Shown here piece after piece: positions 11,456-23,136 of a DNA stretch of 64,000 nt (positions within the stretch are counted from its first letter, which is position 1; the number at the start of each line of letters is the position of its first letter). The DNA is from Endomychus coccineus (Eukaryota; Arthropoda; Insecta; Coleoptera; Endomychidae). The DNA lies in NCBI GenBank assembly GCA_958510875.1, contig OY294070.1, positions 48,140,078 to 48,204,077 on the forward strand, given 5' to 3'. The notes beneath the pieces are model-generated. The model worked only from the letters and a program-made list of their open reading frames with translations, was not told the DNA's origin and did not search any database. Both the position numbers and the translations under genes were made by a program.

Positions 11456-12290
11456 TTAATGCCATTCTCAAAGAACATTTGAGGAATAAAGGAATGAAAC
11501 GCCAGGATGTAAGTAGATAGGCCAAGCGATGATCTGCTTCTACTACTTGCGTCTATTCGACAATATTTCACAGATGCGCTAGGTGTTGTTGCTGAAATCT
11601 TTGGAATTTTAAATTAGAAAACGAGTAATTTACTGAAAATTTGCAAATCACTGAAAAATTTAAAAAATATCCTTTTGCCATTTTGGAATTGGTTAAATAG
11701 GTTAAATTCTATTTTTAGGATTGTGAAAACTTACACCTATAATAATATTCTCACATATAATTGATCACGTGGCATCCCTCACTTTTGTAAGCAAAATAGG
11801 TTTCGGACACTTCTGCGAGTCAAATGTACAGAAGAAACAGAAAATGTATTGGAAATGATTTAGAAGCCGCTAATGGAAAACATTAAGTTATACTCTATGT
11901 TACATTGAAATAATATGCAAATAGTGTACATAATGTGTTTTAGTACTCTATGCTTTATACACACCTGCTGCCGAGTTGACGAATTATTCACACTAAAATA
12001 TAACCTTGTTTTATACTACTAACTATACTACTTCCGTCTCGTGACCTTCACAGGAAGGACACTAAACAACAACCGTTTGTATATAAGGGACACCTGCTGT
12101 TACATGAAGTATCAAAATTTTCCACAGAGTAAACGCATAACATAGATTGCGACTTCTAATTTTTTTGGGCCAATCACAATACTTCTCTTCAATGTTATTT
12201 CTGTTCCAGGGTTTAATTTCAGTTTTGTTTGAATTGATCATTAATTTAATAAATAAGTTGGAATGAGTCAGGACCTGACATCTGCGCTAC
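11456..12290. other. Non-coding stretch, nothing recognised
   Basis: AT-rich, no supported gene. A TATATAAGGG-like sequence near 12,080 is not followed by a coding start. Confidence 0.4.
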
Positions 12291-12571
12291 AACAGCGGCA
12301 GCTGTACACTCATCGCGGTTTGTTATTTTGTTGGTAGTGTGGGAGTCCCTGAGTCTGAACTACTACTAAACACTATATCTCCTCTAATAGACGCGATTCT
12401 GCAACCAGGGCAGTCTCGGTGACACTTAGGCCTGACGGCACATTGTATCTTGCCTCACCACTTTCTCGGGCAATCGGAAAAATTCCCGCAGTCGCTGAGA
12501 TTCGAACCCGCGACCGGAAGCCACAGGGATTAGAAGATCGATGCTTCTACCACTGACCTACCAGCCCACCA
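12291..12571 (-). mobile_element. tRNA-derived SINE
   Basis: Read on the minus strand from 12,571 there is a pol III A box TGGTAGGTCAGTGG (12,563-12,550) and a B box GGTTCGAATCT (12,508-12,498), followed by about 200 bp of unrelated body. The head resembles a tRNA but the acceptor arms do not pair, so it is a SINE and not a tRNA gene. The 3' limit is approximate. Confidence 0.75.
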
Positions 12572-14540
12572 TTACTGTATGTTATCATGCTATATAAATT
12601 CACGGAAGCTGTCGTTCTGTCCGAATTTATGATTTTTAGGCAGGGAGATTGATTCAGCATTGTGTGTGGAAACGTTGAAGCAGGTATGTGGTATTTAATA
12701 ATTTTCTGCGATTTTGGGCATTCTTATGTATCGGCCAAAAATCTAGTCGACAACTCATATCATAATTATGATATAGAAATGCCGATTGACTAGAAATTTT
12801 TGGAAATTCTCTGTTAATATACAACATGCCTGCGGATAGTCATCATTCACCTCATTTTCATCACCATCTTGCTTTTAACTTAACGTCATAATTTGCTTCC
12901 ATTCTCTTCGAATTAATTCAACTACTACTCTAATCAGATATCAGACCAGTTTCGTAATTTCGAAATATCTTTTCCAACCTGGGATTTGTGCTCTTCGTGG
13001 TAGAGGAAGGATATTCTTTGTAGCAGGAGATGCAGGTTGAGGAAGCAAGTTGTTCAAGGTAAACTAGTAAATCTTGACTTCGATCCCGATTAATTGTCAA
13101 GTTACATAATCAGTATCGTTTTTTTATATGGTTGAAATTGTAAAATTGTTCAAATACTTTTTACAGCTTATCGGATTGAGGTTTTGATTCTTAGAATAAA
13201 CGAGTAATTCATCTTAACATACATTTACCTTTCATTATCGAATTTCATTTGTTCCAGATAACTTCTTTAAAATATTTGATTTGAAACTAGTGATATTTGT
13301 TAATATCTGATTTTCAATTACCTAATACAGATTATTATCTGAACTTTGATTAGTTATTTCCTAGTTAAACAATGCAATTGTATCTGATTATTAATGTAGT
13401 CGTTTGCCTTTATTAATCTGTTCAGGTGCTATCTGATTATAATGTTGCCTTATGCCTTCAAGAAACATTTTAGTTGTTTAACTGTTTTTAAAATTACATT
13501 CTGTTATAGTATCTATTATCGTAATTACTCCATGAATCTGTTATCTGAATTTCAAGTTATCTAATGTTTGTATTATCGAATTATTCACAAGAATTTTTCG
13601 TAATTGTTCAGTACTATTGTCTAAATTTAAATTATCTATCTCGTAATTGTCAATATTTTTATCTGAATTTAATTTATTTACTCAATTCTTTGACTATAAC
13701 TATTTTAACAATAACGAATAGATATATTATTTTTCACAGCAAGTCGGAATTCGATTGTTTGTCTCGAATTCTTCTTCCTGGTGTTTCCTGATTAGAATTA
13801 GTAACTTATTGTCATTCGTTATGGTTGATTTTTTCTCATTGAATTTGTTGTAGGTAACGCATACAGTGACGATGTTAATTGGTTGTTTTGCTGTGTGTTT
13901 CCCTCTCTTTGCATTTTGGTCTTTTTTTTTTGATCTAAATTGTACATAGACATAGTTCAAATTGTATATAGACTATGATGAAATCCACCAATTTAGTATT
14001 CGCACGGTAAATGAACTTGCCCGGCAGAATAATGAACCCTAATGCTGACATCACAGTTACACTTTATATTTGCAATATAAAAGAGTATCTGAGAATGAAA
14101 TTAACAGCGACTGACAGAAAATGGTTTAAAGTAAGTTTTGTAATCAGAAAATACTTTGGAATAGAATATCTGAAAGATTATAATAGAAATAAAAATGATT
14201 TACAATATTGAAATATAGATTGGTAATAATTGAATTTGGTATACACAGAAACGTGACAATATAAATAATAATTATTTGTAGTTGTAACTATAAAAACGAC
14301 CAGCAATAGTTGGAATAAATTATTAAGGTCGCACAATTTCCATCTCTATTATTCTGACAGTTTAATTATTTTCACATATATTTTTTTGGTTGAAGGCATC
14401 ATGTTTTTTCATATGAAACCGTATGGTGATTACGTTTGAAGAGTTTTCCTCAATTTTTTACACGAACCTTGTAGCTTTCTCTACTCTCGCAAGATTTATG
14501 AAATTTCTTGGTGCTATTCAAAGTTGATATTATCAGAAGA
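12572..14540. other. AT-rich non-coding stretch
   Basis: No supported gene. Between 13,250 and 13,700 short, strongly diverged TTATCTGAATTT-like repeats recur. A 66-codon frame at 14,011 has no recognisable features. Confidence 0.4.
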
Positions 14541-14599
14541 CTAATTCTTCTTGCACACATCACAACTCACTTTCATTATATCAAATTTTGAGCGCAGCA

Positions 14600-14945
14600 G
14601 CAAAACTCCAAGTTATCTTTACTTGAAAGTTAACCATAAAATTCTAATCAATAGAATGAAAGAACCTACTAACATTGTTGGTAAGTATGTTTCAAATCTA
14701 AAACCATTAACACCTAAAGATAAACAAACCCACACGGTATGTATTCTGTATAAATTAAATTGTTTAGATTGCAATGGAACTTATTAAGTATCTAAACAAT
14801 ATTTCTAAAAAAGAATGTATGGTTATAGGTATAGCACTAAAAACAAAAAGTTAGAAAATTTCAGTACCTTTGCTAAACATTGTTTTGATAACAACCAATT
14901 CGATTGTAAATTGAGGAAAATCACATTAAATGTTTCAAAACGAAC
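14600..14945 (+). pseudogene. PLE fragment: linker and GIY-YIG region
   Basis: The translation contains IVGKYVSNLKPLTPKDKQTH, YKLNCLDCNGTY and MYGYRYSTKNKKLEN, matching the endonuclease part of the PLE at 4.7-5.3 kb block by block, but with a stop at 14,787 and small indels. It is a short relic on the plus strand. Confidence 0.8.
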
Positions 14946-14998
14946 AGGACAGGAACGGGTCATGGAACATAGAACAGTAGAACCCTTCATGTCAGCAT

Positions 14999-15017
14999 AC
15001 ACACACACACACACACT
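14999..15017. repeat. CA microsatellite
   Basis: Nine or so ACs in a row directly downstream of the PLE fragment. Confidence 0.9.
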
Positions 15018-15059
15018 ATAATTGCTAAACAGTGGTTCACACTTCAATCTATGCCAAAA

Positions 15060-15345
15060 CATAAACTTTGATGGAAGTAGGTATCCAGTAGGGTCCTGGA
15101 AAGCAGGAGCCTCTTCTTTTGCGCGGAGCCTGAAAACCGCAACCAGGCGCGTCCCCAGGTGGCGGATAGGGGAATGCTCATGGCCCTGTTGCCAGCAGGG
15201 TCAAGGGTAGGAGTAGACATGCTCCCGCGGACCAACAGGCACCCAGACCCCGGATAGAATGTGGGACTCCCAGTCACATGTTCCTGACAAGAGGGTGACG
15301 GATAGATTGCGGCTGATACGGAGAACCATATGTTCCGGAAGAGTA
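15060..15345. other. GC-rich block, probable retroelement fragment
   Basis: This 280-bp block is markedly richer in GC than its surroundings. Its composition resembles the 5' region of a LINE, but no diagnostic motif is visible and both strands contain stops. The origin is a guess. Confidence 0.25.
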
Positions 15346-15384
15346 AGTTATCCTATCATAGATAACTTACTGAAACACACAGAA

Positions 15385-15735
15385 AAGATCGACAAACAGA
15401 TTGAGTACTGAAACACAGGTACCATAATATTGGGATTAAAATATTTTGGTACAAAACGAGACACCACAGGAAACATCCATAGCGTGATGGAGTACTGGAA
15501 ACCCAGAAACCAGAACAACATGGTTGAAACGAAACAGACAGGAAATATCAACGAACCGATAGAGTACTGAGACGGAGGGTACCTTAATATTGTGGAAAAA
15601 CAATATTTCGGTACAGATACACACAGGAAAGATCCATAACGTGTTCGAGTACTGGAACCCTGAACCCGTAACATCGGTAGAAACGAAACATATAGGAATT
15701 TATCCACAGAGGATAAATCACTAAAACAAAATACC
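15385..15735. repeat. Diverged tandem repeat, about 163-bp period
   Basis: Blocks such as GAGTACTG, GGTACCATAATATTG and CACAGGAAACATCCATAGCG recur with small changes 161-165 bp apart (15,389/15,554; 15,416/15,577; 15,463/15,626). No coding capacity is evident. Confidence 0.65.
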
Positions 15736-16169
15736 GTAAAATTGGGCATCAACCATGTAGATATTTACGTTTAACCGACGTAAATATCACCATTAAACAG
15801 CAAATTAAGAAACTCAGTTCGATACAACATCGACAAACTAAGAGAAAGACGCAGTCCATATCCTGAAGCAATGTGATAAACGGTCCCGGGATATGGATGA
15901 AGATATGAGAGGTTTTAGCAGGTATGCTCTAATATCATTGAGTGAGTCCTGCACTACCTGAAGTGATAGATAAAAGCTGACGATGTGCATCAAGCATTTC
16001 CTCTCAACAGAAAAAAAAAAAGTATTCAGTAGGGTGGGGAAGGGGGACGATTGTTTTCCTTACGTGACATTGGCGTGCGGTTTTGGAGGATTATGAATGA
16101 TGTTCTCATGTGTACATTCACCTGGAATACGATATTAGCAGTTATTAAATTATATAGACTAATTTGATT

Positions 16170-16470
16170 AATTAAGACAAAAAATTCTTTTATAAGGATG
16201 ATATTTAGGAAAAATAACAAATGATTAGATATTAGCAGTATAAGATTTATGAAAACGAAATTGGAACAACCAAGACTTCATTTTAAATCGTAAAAAAATC
16301 CTTTATTCATGATAAGGATAGATTTTAGGGACAAATAACCTACACAAAAGATTAGATATTAGAAGTGTATTGAATTATTTATGAAATAAAAATTGGAACA
16401 ACTGTTCATTTTAAATCTTTAGAAAAATTATTTTATTTATGATAAGGATGTTTTAGATAACATAACATTT
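16170..16470. repeat. Tandem repeat, about 125-bp period
   Basis: GATTAGATATTAG occurs at 16,223 and 16,347 and a TTTAT..GATAAGGAT block near 16,194, 16,312 and 16,441, giving about two and a half copies. Confidence 0.6.
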
Positions 16471-16656
16471 TCGAATGATAAGGTATTCTATATTTAGAAT
16501 TCAGATAACCATAACAAATTGCTGAAAAACTAATTATAAATACATTACATCAAACATTTTTAGTACGCATTAGTTACAAATATGTACTATACTTTCTAAT
16601 ATATACTAATCAGAACTATATCAATCAATTGGCAGCTACTAGTTTTCAATATTATA

Positions 16657-17150
16657 CAGGATGTTCCATCTCAGACGAGCCACCCCGTATATTTCTTAAC
16701 CCATAGTGAGTGGAAAAATCTCCCGAAACACGTCGAATGATTTTGTTTGGGCAACATCTTTTGACGTATATTTGAGGCTTGAACGAGCAACCCCCTAATA
16801 GGGGGCGCTTCAACCCCTCAAAATTGAATAGGGAAGAGGGGTTGAGTGATACGTCATTTGAAAGGTCTTGGAAGCCTCTTTACAACGGTGTATGAAAAAC
16901 GTAAATTTGATGAACCGTTTTCGCCAAAAATTAATTTTGTTGCTCGAATGCGCCACCTTGAATATTTTGGTTATTTGTACAATGTACAAGCTCATTTTTA
17001 TTAAGCCTTTTTTACAAACTTAAACAATCTTCAAAAAATCACATTCGTAAAAAAATTGAATTGTGTTGTCATGCTTACAATGAAAAAAATTAAATCTGCG
17101 TGTTTAAATCAAATGTTCAAATTGTCCTCCATTGACTTCAATACAATAAT
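16657..17150 (+). repeat. Left TIR of the mariner-like element
   Basis: Inverse match to 18,345-18,832 with scattered mismatches. Identical 61-codon frames in both arms arise from this symmetry and are not genes. Confidence 0.85.
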
Positions 17151-17320
17151 ACATTCTCTCAAACTAATAAATAAAAAAACAGCAAAACATTTCCTTGTTG
17201 CCTTACTTTTTGTTCTTAGAAGGTGTTTATCTGGTTTTAACGTTTCTTCAATCATTTCATGATTTTAATCAATCTGTTGAGTTACTACTTTGTTGATTTG
17301 TTTAAAATTTCAAAAATACG

Positions 17321-18305
17321 GTGTACACATTGCAAGAACGTGTTGAGCTGGTTAGCCTTTATTACCAAAATCAAAATTATGCCCGAGCGGCTACAAGGAT
17401 ATTTAACGAAAACCATCCTGAACGTAGCGTTCGCCATAAGTTATTGATTTCAAAATTTTTGGAGACGGGTTCAGTAACGGATAAAAAAAGTGCACCCATT
17501 GGAATTGTTAATGATGAAGGAGCAGCTGTGGCGGTATTGGGACATGTCCAACTTATGCCAAACACGCAATCTGTACGACAACTTTCTGCAGCTTCCGGTA
17601 TTAGCCAATCTAACGTTTTCAGAATTTTACATAAACACAAGTTCCATTCGTACAAAATTAATATAAGTAATTCAAGAATTAAATGATGATGATTGGGATT
17701 GAAGGCAAGAGTTTTGCGAAATTATGGTCGAGCGTATCAACAATAACCCAAATTTCTTGTACAACGTTTGCTTTTCTGACGAATGCACTTTTTTACTTAA
17801 TGGAGGGGTTAACCGGCATAACTGTAGAATTTGGAGCGATACAAATCCTCATGTATTTCGAGAGGCTCACACTCAACATCGGGAAAAGCTAAACGTTTGG
17901 GTAGGAATTTTGGGAGACCACCTACTTGGACCTCTGTTTATTCCTGGTAATTTGAATGGCGAAATTTATCTTGAAATGTTGGAAAATGCGATTGATCCGT
18001 TAATAACTGAACAATAAGAAAACGATCTTCTACTACTTGAACAACAATTGCATTTCCAACAAGACGGAGCTCCTCCTCACTACGCCGCACCAGTTCGCCA
18101 ATACCTCAATTTGCAATACCCCGGTCGTTGGATTGGAAGAAGAGGTCCTATGGAGTGGCCTGCCCGATCTCCTGACCTAAACCCTCTGGACTTCTTCTTG
18201 TGGAGACATCTCAAGTCCAAGATTTTTGTGACTGAGCCTGAAAATTTGGACGAACTACGCCAACGAATTGTAAATGAGTGTCGTCAAATAACTTGGTTAT
18301 TGTGA
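17321..18305 (+). pseudogene. Tc1/mariner-superfamily transposase, broken
   Basis: The N-terminal block (17,321-17,686) holds the helix-turn-helix region beginning YTLQERVELVSLYY. After a frameshift, 17,724-18,017 contains FSDECTF with the first catalytic Asp, and 18,048-18,305 contains FQQDGAPPHYA with the second and WPARSPDLNPLDFFLW with the third. The last two Asp are separated by 36 residues, close to the DD34D-DD37D range. A frameshift near 17,690, a stop at 18,015 and the apparent loss of the initiator ATG make it a pseudogene. It would have catalysed cut-and-paste transposition at TA sites. Confidence 0.88.
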
Positions 18306-18832
18306 ACCATGTTAGAGACGGTTTTCAGTCAAGATTGTATTATTGTATGGAAGTCAATGGAGGACAATTTGAACATTTGATTTGAACACGCAGATTTAAT
18401 TTTTTTCTTTGTAAGCATGACAACACAATTCAATTTTTTTAAGAATGTGATTTTTTGAAGATTGTTTAAGTTTGTAAAAAAAGCTCAATAAAAATGAGCT
18501 TGTACATTGTTCAAATAACCAAAATATTCAAGGTGGCGCATTCGAGCAACAAAATTAATTTTTGGCGAAAACGGTTCATCAAATTTACGTTTTTCATACA
18601 CCGTTGTAAAGAGGCTTCGAAGACCTTTCAAATGACGTATCACTCAACCCCTCTCCCCTATTCAATTTTGAGGGGTTGAAGCGCCCCCAATTAGGGGGTT
18701 GCTCGTTCAAGCCTCAAATATACGTCAAAAGATGTCCCCCAAAGAAAATCATTCGACGTGTTTCGGGAGATTTTTCCACTCACTATGGGATAAGAAATAT
18801 ACGGGGTGGCTCGTCTGAGATGGAACATCATG

Positions 18833-20049
18833 TATAATGCAGCTAAATAATTTGATTAGGAAACTAATTGTAAACTTGCATTACCATTTTACCAGGATAA
18901 AACAAGGAATATTTTTGATAATTATAATATACATTGTTCAAACAGGTATTAGCCCAATTTAAAATTATCAATTACAGAAAGTAAATATAATAAACAAAAA
19001 TAATAACTGAGTTTATCTTTTTTTTTTGATATTCATATTTGAAGTAATAAATAGTGATTTTAACATTTATACTTATTGCCAATTACAACCGTGAATAGAA
19101 GGAAAAATAAGATTCTCAAAATAATTTTCGCAGTTCCAGTTAGAAGCTTATTAGAAGAAAGAAACAAAGTATAATCTCTTAGTTTAAATATTATGGATTG
19201 CAAAATTGTTGGATAGTTTGAAACTTACTTTTGAAAGAGTTTATACAAAAAAATCGGCTTTTCAATCTCGTTACGAATACTTAACTTCTTTTCTTTGAAC
19301 CCTTACTGTTCGTTTTGCAGTATGCCATTTTCTACTGGCTTTTCTTGGACTCGACATGTCATCTCTGGTAATATCACCAAAATAACGATAATTATATTAC
19401 CTTCTGAAAACATAAAATGCTAGAATTTTTTTAACTTCTAATTTTATTGTATGATATATTCCTCACTTTTTTCAGTGACAATTCATTCTTGTAGATTTAC
19501 ATTCTGAAGGGGTTAGGGTCCTTAGATCAGCAATGACCATCTTCGAATGGATATATTAACCATAAAATGTAGCATATAAATTGAGATATCAATCTATCTA
19601 CATCATAAGATGTAAAATATATATCTATTAGAAAATCACATTAGATCATCAGGATGTTAAGAGAATATATTCTGATATGCATGCTTCATAACCACTCAGA
19701 AGCGGTAATTGTAGATGAAGATGAATGTAGAGCATTGCTTTCATGAGCTTCTAACTCTAAATCTGGCCTTCAAGAAAACTAAATAAATAAAAAAAATACT
19801 TTGAAAATAACTTACTTTGGGTATACAATTGCATATTCAGAAGTAGTCGGAATAGATGGTTCTAAGGTAGCATTTCTTAAACAATGATGTTTTTCAAACA
19901 ATAATGTAATTACGTTAATAAATGTTATACATTATGTTGGCGTGTGAAGAAGCATCATGCAGAGATGTGCTTTTTCTGTGTCCTTCGTTGATAAGCATCA
20001 TATAATCTAAGACTATCTAGACGTATTTATTTGTTTCCTGCCTTTAACT
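18833..20049. other. AT-rich non-coding stretch
   Basis: No coding region, RNA gene or repeat recognised. Confidence 0.4.
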
Positions 20050-20316
20050 TTATATAATATAATATTTGTACGTACTCCTGACTTTCTTCAAAGGGTTGTG
20101 AATATCAACAGTCTGGTTGAATTGTTGATCGAAGATTATGATCCCGAAAAGGGAGGGGATTATGGCTCGCTCCCATACCCCAACATTGATAACATTCGGG
20201 TCGATGAGAATCCGTCTCGTTAGATTAGAGAATCGAAAAACAATTTGTTTTAATATATTTGCTATGATTCTCAATGTCCACTTCCAAGCACTGATCGCAT
20301 TAAGCTGGTTCTGCAC
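20050..20316 (-). pseudogene. Possible Jockey-type LINE reverse transcriptase remnant
   Basis: The minus-strand frame reads LQNQLNAISAW followed by a degraded segment and KQIVFRF, a pattern seen just after the catalytic region of Jockey-clade reverse transcriptases (helix, tryptophan, then a lysine-rich turn). Only 80 residues remain and no catalytic motif is included, so this is tentative. Confidence 0.35.
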
Positions 20317-20790
20317 CTTCTACGTTATCTTAAGTTATGTTAACTATAATAGATGTCGGAATGTCATGCTATAACGTAGCTTGGGGATGTAAGGATTGAC
20401 CATTGAGGTGATCTAGCTGAAAGGTTAGTTGGTAATGGAATGATCGAAGAGGTAAGAGCTTGGCCAACCAACAGGCCCAAGGTTCAATGTTCTGGTTACA
20501 TCAGCTTGTGGTTTGAAAAGTGAATCTCAGGAGAAGTGAGTATTTGAGCAACTCTATAACCACATTGAAAATTATTGGGGATAAATGTAATATGTTGAAT
20601 TTGTTCAAGCCATTTGTTGAATTTCTGTATCACACCCCAGTTGAAATTAAACTTAGTCTTGTTATAATAGCGGAGTTAGAACTTTAAATTTTTGTTGTGA
20701 TATTTTACAAAGTTATCATATAATCCCACAATTAGCTGACACATTAATTGACCCATGATAAGAACTTATTCGCTTAACAGTTAGTATATG

Positions 20791-20797
20791 TATTTAA
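20791..20797 (+). promoter_or_regulatory. TATA-like box of the odorant-binding-protein gene
   Basis: TATTTAA lies 47 bp before the ATG at 20,838, with a pyrimidine-rich possible start region around 20,805-20,820. Confidence 0.35.
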
Positions 20798-20837
20798 ACG
20801 CAGACCCTTCTCTGACATTATTCAATAAATTTATATA

Positions 20838-20885
20838 ATGAAGCTGATCGTTTCTCTAATTATTGTTCTGATTGTAGCGGCTCAC
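20838..20885 (+). CDS. Odorant-binding protein, exon 1 (signal peptide)
   Basis: ATG starts a 16-codon hydrophobic segment MKLIVSLIIVLIVAAH that is a textbook signal-peptide core, ending exactly at a splice donor GTAAGT (20,886). The phase is 0. The next matching exon in phase 0 is 36,694-37,017, which encodes the mature odorant-binding protein without a signal peptide. The two would give a 123-residue secreted protein. A small first exon carrying only the secretion signal is common in insect OBP genes. The link rests on phase and content and is not proven: an intervening exon or a different partner gene is possible. Confidence 0.6.
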
Positions 20886-21899
20886 GTAAGTATCATTTTT
20901 GGTTGTATCTTGTATACATGTTTGTTAAAAGTTACGTATGATCGATAATATTATCAAACAATAAAAAAATTGCAAACTAAATAAGGTTATATAGACTGCG
21001 ACCAACAAATGTTATAAACAAATAAATTTAATGTAGTACCCAAACATCAATATAAATAAATTCAAATATACATTTCGACAGATTATTCAGACAGAACTAT
21101 TCTTCTCAAGAGGTCAATTTATTTGTCGAAAATGTAATTGCTTTTCTGGTAGGTACATTTAATAAGACGGCGCATGTATTACTATTGCTTGAAAGTGACA
21201 ATTACTGATGTCTTTGATATTTAGGTTAATTAAATGATGCAAAACAATTGATAATAAAATGTACTAAATGAGTGATTGATACTCAATCAGTTTCCTTCAA
21301 AGATAAATTGAATGGAAAAGCGAAGAAATCTCGCAAGCAACGAAACTACATGATTATTTTGGCCGTTTTGACTGGAACCGAAAGCTTGATTTGAATAATC
21401 GTAGCCTCGTTCATAGTTTGTTATCTGTAATTGAAGGAAATCAATGGATTCTATTTTAAGATTGTCTTTACTTGTTGGAAATCCATTATATTACAAAATG
21501 AACACTACATTGAATAATACACTGTAAAAAAATCCAAAATAAACTTTTATTATAGAAGTGAAAGAAAACACATGTTTCGCCACACAGTGGCTTCTTCATG
21601 TGAACAATGGCATTATAGTAGCCGTTTATTTCGATATATTTGGTGTTGAAGGCTTAGAGAAAATCTAAAATAGTCCTCATGAAAGTATTATCTTGCTACA
21701 ATTTGTAACTGTTATATTTGGTTGTGTATCGAGTTAATTTTTTTTTTATTGAAAGAATGGCTGCTCGTGAGTTATGAAAGAGGGTGGGTACAAGAAAAAA
21801 TCGCTAATTTGGCTTAAAATAATGTCACATACTTCCTTTGGAATAACAGTTCTGTTATCTACAGCTGTCGTTTTTTGTCTTTTCCTCCCAGGTTCTTCA

Positions 21900-22561
21900 T
21901 TAATGCGTTCTTGATTGTCGTTGTCAGTAGAATTTCTAATTCGAATAATTTGCTCTTGGAATTGTTAATTGCCTTTCGCAGTTGAGCACTGTGAATCCCG
22001 CGCATTTCAGCGTGATTAATTCCGGGCAATTCAAATGTTTCAATAAACCACTTGCTTCGCTAATAGTAACTGAATCCATCCCATCTTCGTCAATAATTTT
22101 GTCTAAACATTATGTGAAAGAATCCTGGTATTCAAGTAATGTGTTCCCAGTTCGACTTTTGAAAATCCAGCATATAGGAACAGCGCGTGGTAATCTACGT
22201 TTGACTGTTTGATCAAGAATTACCGTTCGTTTTGGCAATCGAGAAAAAAAGCTTCAAAATGACTGCAAATTTGCCAAGGAAATTTTTAATTTTTTATTGC
22301 ACTATGCCACTCGTTCAATAATTAAATTAAATTAATGCTCGTAACAGTGTGAAAACAATGTGCATGTGGAAATGTTCTCTTGATGATGGCTTGGACACCA
22401 TTTGCCTTATCACTCATCGCGGACGCCACAACGTAACTTTGAGCGATTAGTTTATTATTATCACACCCAGAAGGAGAATTTAAAATAGTTTGCAATTCAT
22501 TCAGCAATGTTTTTGCTAATACATCAGCATTATGTCTGCCTGGCTTAAGCACATAAAACAA
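21900..22561 (-). pseudogene. hAT transposase (DUF4371/ZMYM1-like) fragment
   Basis: The upstream part (22,561-22,322) contains SDKANGVQAIIKRTFPHAHC, equivalent to the conserved block after the first catalytic region of this hAT group. The downstream part (22,260-21,960) contains DQTVKRRLPRAVP and KSRTGNTLLEYQDS, the next conserved blocks. Several stops and frame changes interrupt it. It differs from the hAT piece at 8.6 kb, which covers a later part of the protein. Confidence 0.75.
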
Positions 22562-22706
22562 AATAGTTCATTTATTACTGGAAATGATAGCGGGCTTTTT
22601 AAAAGATTTTGCACACAATCCATCATCACTTCTCGTCTTCGAATTGAATTCACACACTGTACACTATGAAGGCAAGACGTTCACTGGAGAGACGTTACTT
22701 TGTGCC

Positions 22707-23136
22707 CATAGTCAAAGTATAAAGGTCTGTTGGAGCCTCCCTTCTACTCTTTTTTAAAATTCGAGTGCAAGCTGATTGGTCGTTTATTACGCGGGAATGT
22801 CGCGCGCTTGAATTTGAATGTACAATCATGTTTAAACTTTATACATTTTTATATGTACATTGATAAATAATATAAGTATTTTATGTAGGGTAAGTATATT
22901 GTAATATTACTTTTATCTTTTCGTAATTAAAATGAAATTGTAAAATTGAGCAAAAGATAAAATGTTATTGTTATTATTTAATTCCTTTGTTTTGCGACGA
23001 CGACATGATATGATGTTGTTACGTGCCGGCGACGAGCCGATGAGAGCAAGGCTGTGATTGGAGGAGACGCGTGACGTCACCCGGCGCGAGAAACGATGAT
23101 AGGGAGGCTCTAACAGACCTTTATACTTTGACTATG
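22707..23136. mobile_element. hAT-type MITE
   Basis: The 430-bp element starts CATAGTCAAAGTATAAAGG and ends with its inverse, with about 34 bp of TIR. Flanks TTTGTGCC and CTTGTGCC form an 8-bp duplication with one difference. It has no coding capacity; CA...TG ends and an 8-bp duplication suggest hAT mobilisation. Confidence 0.75.

Larger units (their letters stand above)
16657..18832 (+). mobile_element. Tc1/mariner-superfamily transposon with about 490-bp TIRs
   Basis: The ends are TA-flanked and match over about 490 bp in inverse orientation (16,657-17,150 against 18,345-18,832), starting CAGGATGTTCCATCTCAGAC on the left. TA target duplication, one transposase gene and total length of 2.18 kb fit the superfamily; the TIRs are far longer than the usual 30 bp. 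The arms are nearly identical. The transposase is broken, so the copy is inactive. Confidence 0.9.

Noticed and set aside
10029..11459. Open frames of about 70-130 codons at 10,029-10,421, 11,134-11,459, 41,550-41,932 and 42,249-42,556
   Set aside because: They are the same sequence read in the mirrored arms of the foldback copies, in several frames at once; this is a result of inverted-repeat symmetry.
12495..12571. tRNA gene on the minus strand
   Set aside because: A and B boxes are present but the arms do not pair into a cloverleaf and about 200 bp of SINE body follows.
16810..18679. Identical 61-codon frames at 16,810-16,995 and 18,494-18,679
   Set aside because: Located in the two TIRs of the mariner-like element and equal because of inversion.
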